From contig JBAXUS010000218.1 of the NCBI GenBank assembly GCA_037129555.1, positions 1 to 9,837 of the forward strand: DNA of 9,837 bases, given 5' to 3'. How positions within the stretch are numbered: position 1 is the first letter of the stretch; each line of letters opens with the position of its first letter. The DNA is from JANXLS01 sp037129555 (GTDB lineage: Bacteria; Planctomycetota; SZUA-567; H5-PLA8). The translations under genes were made by a program, and so were the position numbers. A model generated the notes under the pieces. The model did no database searches and was not told the origin of the DNA. It saw nothing but the letters and a program-made list of their open reading frames with translations. Shown here in pieces: positions 6,839 through 9,837 of this stretch.

Positions 6839-7477
6839 TCAATTCTTCGCGCGCTTGGGTTTGGCTGGAGCGGGTGCCGGAAAGAGCGCACTTTTGACAC
6901 GGACACGGAAATCGTTCAGCATCTCCGGGTGCATGTCAAACAGGATACGCTCGGCCTTCGCCACGTCCGCTTTTCCCGATTGAACAATCGATGCAAAATC
7001 GCCGAGATGTTTCGGCTGGTTTGAATACAGATACAAGAGCAGCAGATGTTCGAGCGTTGAAACGCGCGCTGTTGCACCAAATAAACTCAGCGGACTCGCA
7101 TCAAAAATCGCACTGGCTTCAGGCTGTCCTTCTGCAATCAACAGATCGACATCGACACGCGTTTTAGGATCGACAAAGATGATCATCGATTCAATCGTGC
7201 CGGGGCGGCCCACCGGCGACCCGGGCACAAACCCAGCTTTGCGCAACGACGCAATCGCAGCCTCGGCGTCATCACACAACACCACGACATCCACGTCGCG
7301 CGTCATGCGCGGCAGTCCGCGTGCGGCGAGCGCGGCCGCTCCGATCACGCAGTACGCCACACCCGACGATTCCATCGCCTTGACCGCTCGGCGCACCGTC
7401 TTCGCCAACCCGGTTCGTTGACCACTCGTCGGGTTCGTCACGAGAACATCCAATGCTGTTGAATCGTTCATTCGCAT
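6839..7477 (-). CDS. Nucleotidyltransferase-fold protein, stand-alone
   Basis: This 212-residue protein appears to have the minimal nucleotidyltransferase fold. The segment at residues 44-66 reads VIGAAALAARGLPR followed by MTRDVDVVV, a form of the G[GS]xA ... TxDxD signature, with Asp61 and Asp63 as likely metal ligands and Asp109 or Asp111 (RVDVDLL) as the third. A helical C-terminal part follows, with LLLLYLYSNQPKHLGDFASIV (about 143-163), the kind of segment seen in DUF6036/AbiEii-like and related families. A basic Pro/Ala/Lys tail (PAPAPAKPKRAKN) ends the protein. The first glycine position reads GA, not the usual GG or GS, which may weaken activity. The substrate is unknown. No HEPN or AbiEi-like partner is adjacent, so a toxin role is not supported. 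The gene starts 54 bp after the esterase stop. ATG 7477 and ATG 7471 are both possible; the second has the better-spaced GGTG. Confidence 0.8.
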   Translation of the reverse strand: MRMNDSTALDVLVTNPTSGQRTGLAKTVRRAVKAMESSGVAYCVIGAAALAARGLPRMTRDVDVVVLCDDAEAAIASLRKAGFVPGSPVGRPGTIESMIIFVDPKTRVDVDLLIAEGQPEASAIFDASPLSLFGATARVSTLEHLLLLYLYSNQPKHLGDFASIVQSGKADVAKAERILFDMHPEMLNDFRVRVKSALFPAPAPAKPKRAKN

Positions 7478-7531
7478 ATCACCATGATACCCGACGATTC
7501 ATCGAGTATCCAAATGTTTGTCCGGCAGCCT

Positions 7532-9388
7532 TTACTTCGTCGAAATCGACTTCGCGTTCGGAGCCTTCAAACTCTCAATCAAATACGCGTCCGCCGAGGC
7601 GTGCTTCGCATCGAGTGCGCCGGGATAATTCAGCTCGCACATCACACCGATTTCCTTGCAATGCTCCTGCAATTTCACGCCGAAATTCGCCGTGTGCGTC
7701 GGGTCTTTTTCTTCTTTGCCCAACGCCGGCGGCGTGCTGAAGGTCATGTAGATCGGCGGGTCGTCCGCCGTCACCAGCGCATAAGGCGAATACTCGGCAA
7801 TCCACGGCAGAATCGTGTCGCGCTTGGCCAGGAATTCCTCGAACGATCCCGTCTTCTTCGTCGCGTCGCCTTTGATTCCAAACGCGTGCGAACCGTAACG
7901 GCTGTTCGGCGTCCACTCTTTCATCTGCTGCGGATCGAGTGTCGTTTGAGCCGCGACCACCGCAGCACACCACAACCGTGTTGATTCATGCGCGATCGGA
8001 TCAGCACTCTGAGGGTCCGCGAGGTCGTTGTGAAACGCCAGCCACAGCGACGAACACGCGCCCGCCGAACCGCCGCTCGCACCGATACGCGCTTTGTCGA
8101 TATTCCACTCCGCCGCTTTGCTGCGCACAAATTGAAGCGCCCGAGCCGCATCATGCAACGGCGCCTTCACCGGCGGAGCCACGTCCTGAGCCTGCTGGAC
8201 GTATCGGTAATTAATCGAAACAACCGAAATCCCAGCATCAAGATACGCCTTCGGATTCATGCCATTCTTGTCTCCAGCAGACCATCCGCCACCGTGGATA
8301 TAAAAAAGAAGCGGCGTCGGCTTGTCCGATTTTGCCTGATAAAAATCCATCACATTCCGCTCGTGCGGACCATACGACAGATCGGCAATGGTTGGCTTCA
8401 TTGAGCGGCGCGGCGCACCTTTCAAACTCTCAATCAAATACGCCGTCGTATCCTTGTGTTTCGGATTTTCAACGCCGGGATAATACAGTTCACAACCGAC
8501 GCCAAGCGCCTTGCATTTCTCCTGCAACTTCACGCCATAATTCGCCGTGTGTGTCGGATCCTTCTGCTCCTGCCCCAGAGCAGGCGCGGAACCATACGAC
8601 AAATAAACCGGCGGATCGTCAGCGCTGACATGTTCGATCGGCGAATACTCTTTGATGAACGACAGCACCTCGTCGCGATGTTCGAGGAATTCAGCGAAAC
8701 GCGTGTCGCGCGATTTCAAATCGTTCGGATCCATGAACCCGAACGCGTGGCCACCGTAGCGACTGTTCGGCGTCCATTCTTTCAATTCTTTCGGATCAAG
8801 CGACGTCTGAGCGCCAGCAACCGCAGCCGTCCACAACCGCGTCGATTCATGCGCAATCGGGTCCGCGCTCTTCGGGTCTGCCATGTCTTTATGAAACGCC
8901 AACCACAATGACGAACACGCCCCCGCTGAACCGCCACTGGCCCCGATGCGAGCCTTGTCGAGGTTCCATTCTTTAGCCTTGCTGCGAACAAATTGCAACG
9001 CACGCGCGGCATCTTCAAGCGGCGCTTTAACCGGCGGCTTAATCCCGGAAATCTGAGCCTGCCACGAATAGCGGTAGTTGATTGACACAACCGAAATTCC
9101 CGCCGCAAGACATTCCTTCAATCCGCCAGGCCCCTTCTTGTCCCCCGCCACCCAGCCCCCGCCGTGAATGAAGAATAGCACCGGCGTCGGGCGGTCGGAT
9201 TTCGCTTTATAGAAATCGAGCACCTGTCGCTCATGGTCGCCATAATGGACATCCGCTTCAGTCGGCACAATCGCCGGAGTCGCAGCCGGTTTGGGAGCCG
9301 CCGGATTCTTCCCATCATCAGCCGCACGAACCGTCACCAGCAGCAACAACGTCGCGAACACCGCACACAAAAACGCTCGATTTTTCAT
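7532..9388 (-). CDS. Secreted tandem-domain alpha/beta-hydrolase (esterase/lipase type)
   Basis: The 618-residue protein begins with a clear signal peptide (MKNRAFLCAVFATLLLLVTVRA, then ADDGKN), so it should act in the periplasm or outside the cell. Two homologous alpha/beta-hydrolase domains follow, about 43-322 and 333-608. Each has an HGGGW oxyanion-hole motif (75-79; 365-369), a GGSAG nucleophile elbow (Ser154; Ser441), a DDPP acidic segment (Asp257/258; Asp542/543) and a late Lys-His that is the likely catalytic histidine (His311; His596). Both triads thus look complete. The motifs resemble the hormone-sensitive-lipase/BD-FAE-like carboxylesterases, which may act on acylated sugars or small esters, but the substrate cannot be read from the sequence. 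I chose ATG 9388 because of the signal peptide and a GGGA site 6 bases upstream. The frame runs open to 9619, but those 77 extra codons look non-coding and overlap an intergenic repeat. Two domains in one chain is unusual for a family normally near 300 residues. Confidence 0.9.
   Translation of the reverse strand: MKNRAFLCAVFATLLLLVTVRAADDGKNPAAPKPAATPAIVPTEADVHYGDHERQVLDFYKAKSDRPTPVLFFIHGGGWVAGDKKGPGGLKECLAAGISVVSINYRYSWQAQISGIKPPVKAPLEDAARALQFVRSKAKEWNLDKARIGASGGSAGACSSLWLAFHKDMADPKSADPIAHESTRLWTAAVAGAQTSLDPKELKEWTPNSRYGGHAFGFMDPNDLKSRDTRFAEFLEHRDEVLSFIKEYSPIEHVSADDPPVYLSYGSAPALGQEQKDPTHTANYGVKLQEKCKALGVGCELYYPGVENPKHKDTTAYLIESLKGAPRRSMKPTIADLSYGPHERNVMDFYQAKSDKPTPLLFYIHGGGWSAGDKNGMNPKAYLDAGISVVSINYRYVQQAQDVAPPVKAPLHDAARALQFVRSKAAEWNIDKARIGASGGSAGACSSLWLAFHNDLADPQSADPIAHESTRLWCAAVVAAQTTLDPQQMKEWTPNSRYGSHAFGIKGDATKKTGSFEEFLAKRDTILPWIAEYSPYALVTADDPPIYMTFSTPPALGKEEKDPTHTANFGVKLQEHCKEIGVMCELNYPGALDAKHASADAYLIESLKAPNAKSISTK
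7565..8392 (-). repeat. Esterase domain 2 (C-terminal copy of internal duplication)
   Basis: This half of the gene encodes about residues 333-608 and is homologous to 8423-9262, offset by 285-290 codons. The segment from DKARIGASGG to HAFG has about 63 of 74 residues identical between the copies. The DNA differs at many third codon positions, so the duplication is not recent and both copies appear to be under selection. Confidence 0.85.
8423..9262 (-). repeat. Esterase domain 1 (N-terminal copy of internal duplication)
   Basis: This half encodes about residues 43-322, from TEADVHYG to AYLIESLKG, and aligns from end to end with the C-terminal copy, from TIADLSYG to AYLIESLKA. Only about ten residues (323-332, including GAPRRSMKP) join the domains, so there is little linker. 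Confidence 0.85.
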
Positions 9389-9619
9389 CTGAATTCCCAG
9401 CCAAACCCGATTAATAAATGAGTCCCGTATCCACACATTTACACCACACCCGCCCGATTCCGCGCAGCAATATTCCAGCAGGGAGGCGAAGGGCGGAGAG
9501 TGAGTAGTCCTCTTATTCATCGCCCTGTACAAAAAGGGATAAGCGCAAAGGCACGAAGGATCGAAGACGCTTAAATTTTCGAGCCCTATTTCAGTTCTTT
9601 GCCCTTTGCACTTCACCAT

Positions 9620-9670
9620 CCCTTGCCGTTTTCGCGTCTATTCGCGTTATTCGATGTTAAAAGCCGTTCG
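9620..9670 (-). repeat. Dispersed repeat, right (inverted) copy
   Basis: Read on the minus strand this element begins with CGAACGGC (9663-9670) and a T-rich stretch, then ends with CGCGAATAGACGCGAAAA plus CGGCAAGGG (9620-9646). It matches the plus-strand element at 6624-6677 in order and orientation, being 3 bases shorter in the T-rich part. The two copies are inverted and enclose 2,942 bp that contain exactly the esterase and nucleotidyltransferase genes. Confidence 0.8.
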
Positions 9671-9708
9671 CGGTAGCCCACCACGACGAACCCGAATCTG
9701 AGAAGTGC

Positions 9709-9736
9709 TTGACGATCCGCGCATAGCGGGTACAGT
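9709..9736 (+). promoter_or_regulatory. Candidate promoter for tRNA-Ser
   Basis: TTGACG (9709-9714, five of six consensus bases) is followed after 16 bases by TACAGT (9731-9736, four of six). Transcription would begin near 9743, about 54 bases before the tRNA, which is a reasonable 5' leader for RNase P processing. Confidence 0.55.
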
Positions 9737-9796
9737 ACTTCCTCACAACCGTCCCGCGCGTCCCAAGCGCCGGACACACAATCAAAAAGCATTCCA

Positions 9797-9837
9797 GGAG
9801 CGTTGGCAGAGTGGTCGATCGCGATGGTTTTGAAAAC
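9797..9837 (+). tRNA. tRNA-Ser(UGA), 5' part, cut by the window end
   Basis: The sequence fits the 5' half of a serine tRNA: acceptor strand GGAGCGT (9797-9803), T8-G9, a D arm GCAGAGTGGTCGATCGC (9806-9822), then anticodon stem ATGGT (9824-9828) and loop TTTGAAA (9829-9835) with anticodon TGA at 9831-9833. The last two bases, AC, begin to pair back. The D stem has an A-C mismatch at 9808/9820. The long variable arm that would confirm serine lies beyond the window. UGA reads UCA and related serine codons. Confidence 0.85.

Larger units (their letters stand above)
9389..9796. other. Intergenic region between the esterase and tRNA-Ser
   Basis: This stretch of 408 bases contains no convincing gene. 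It should hold the esterase promoter on the minus strand, but I found no pair of boxes there that I would defend. It also holds the inverted copy of the dispersed repeat (9620-9670) and the tRNA promoter (9709-9736). The esterase frame extends without a stop to an ATG complement at 9619, but the predicted residues show no domain and would bury the signal peptide. Confidence 0.6.

Noticed and set aside
6702..6983. A plus-strand frame of 93 codons
   Set aside because: It overlaps the antisense of the nucleotidyltransferase gene, has no usable ribosome-binding site beyond a chance GGAGG-like string, and its product resembles no protein family that I know.
6839..7477. A type II or IV toxin-antitoxin pair formed by the nucleotidyltransferase
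   Set aside because: There is no adjacent HEPN, AbiEi-like or other small partner gene. The only near neighbours are a secreted esterase and an intergenic region.
8399..8401. A separate gene starting at the internal Met330 for esterase domain 2
   Set aside because: No stop codon separates the domains, no ribosome-binding site precedes this ATG, and the second domain alone would lack a signal peptide.
9389..9619. An N-terminal extension of the esterase by 77 codons to 9619
   Set aside because: It would place the clear signal peptide in the interior of the protein, its residues show no domain, and it runs into filler sequence beside the dispersed repeat. The ATG at 9388 fits better.

Overview
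The window is a piece of a bacterial chromosome of roughly 55-60% G+C in its genes, with every protein gene on the minus strand. Two features suggest Verrucomicrobiota or a related PVC lineage: a secreted HGGGW / GGSAG esterase of a type I associate with Verrucomicrobiota and Planctomycetota, and short GC-rich palindromes and 10-bp 'CGCGAATTTA' repeats between genes. This placement is an inference without any database search.

Layout, read in the direction of transcription (right to left). At the far right (9797-9837) is the 5' half of a plus-strand tRNA-Ser(UGA), cut by the window end, with a plausible promoter at 9709-9736. A two-gene accessory module follows: a secreted protein made of two tandem, apparently intact alpha/beta-hydrolase esterase domains (7532-9388), then a small nucleotidyltransferase-fold protein (6839-7477). 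This module lies between two inverted copies of a 51-54-bp dispersed repeat (6624-6677 and 9620-9670). After a non-coding stretch with a possible promoter come the three genes of the 2-oxoglutarate dehydrogenase complex, in the order E1 sucA (3694-6495), E2 sucB (2414-3601) and E3 lpdA (859-2244). folE, for GTP cyclohydrolase I, follows (174-734). The left end (1-173) is AT-rich and holds no gene.

sucA, sucB and lpdA together encode a complete complex converting 2-oxoglutarate, CoA and NAD+ to succinyl-CoA, CO2 and NADH in the citric acid cycle. folE probably sits at the end of the same transcription unit or just behind it, and serves pteridine/folate synthesis without an obvious link to the complex. 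The gaps after sucB and after lpdA each carry a copy of the same GC-rich palindrome, which on the transcribed strand is followed by a short T run and could tune read-through.

Most of the window is ordinary central metabolism. I found no defence system, CRISPR array, transposase or biosynthetic cluster. The points most worth checking are the double-domain esterase, the inverted repeats around the esterase/nucleotidyltransferase pair, and the repeated palindromes inside the sucAB-lpdA-folE group.
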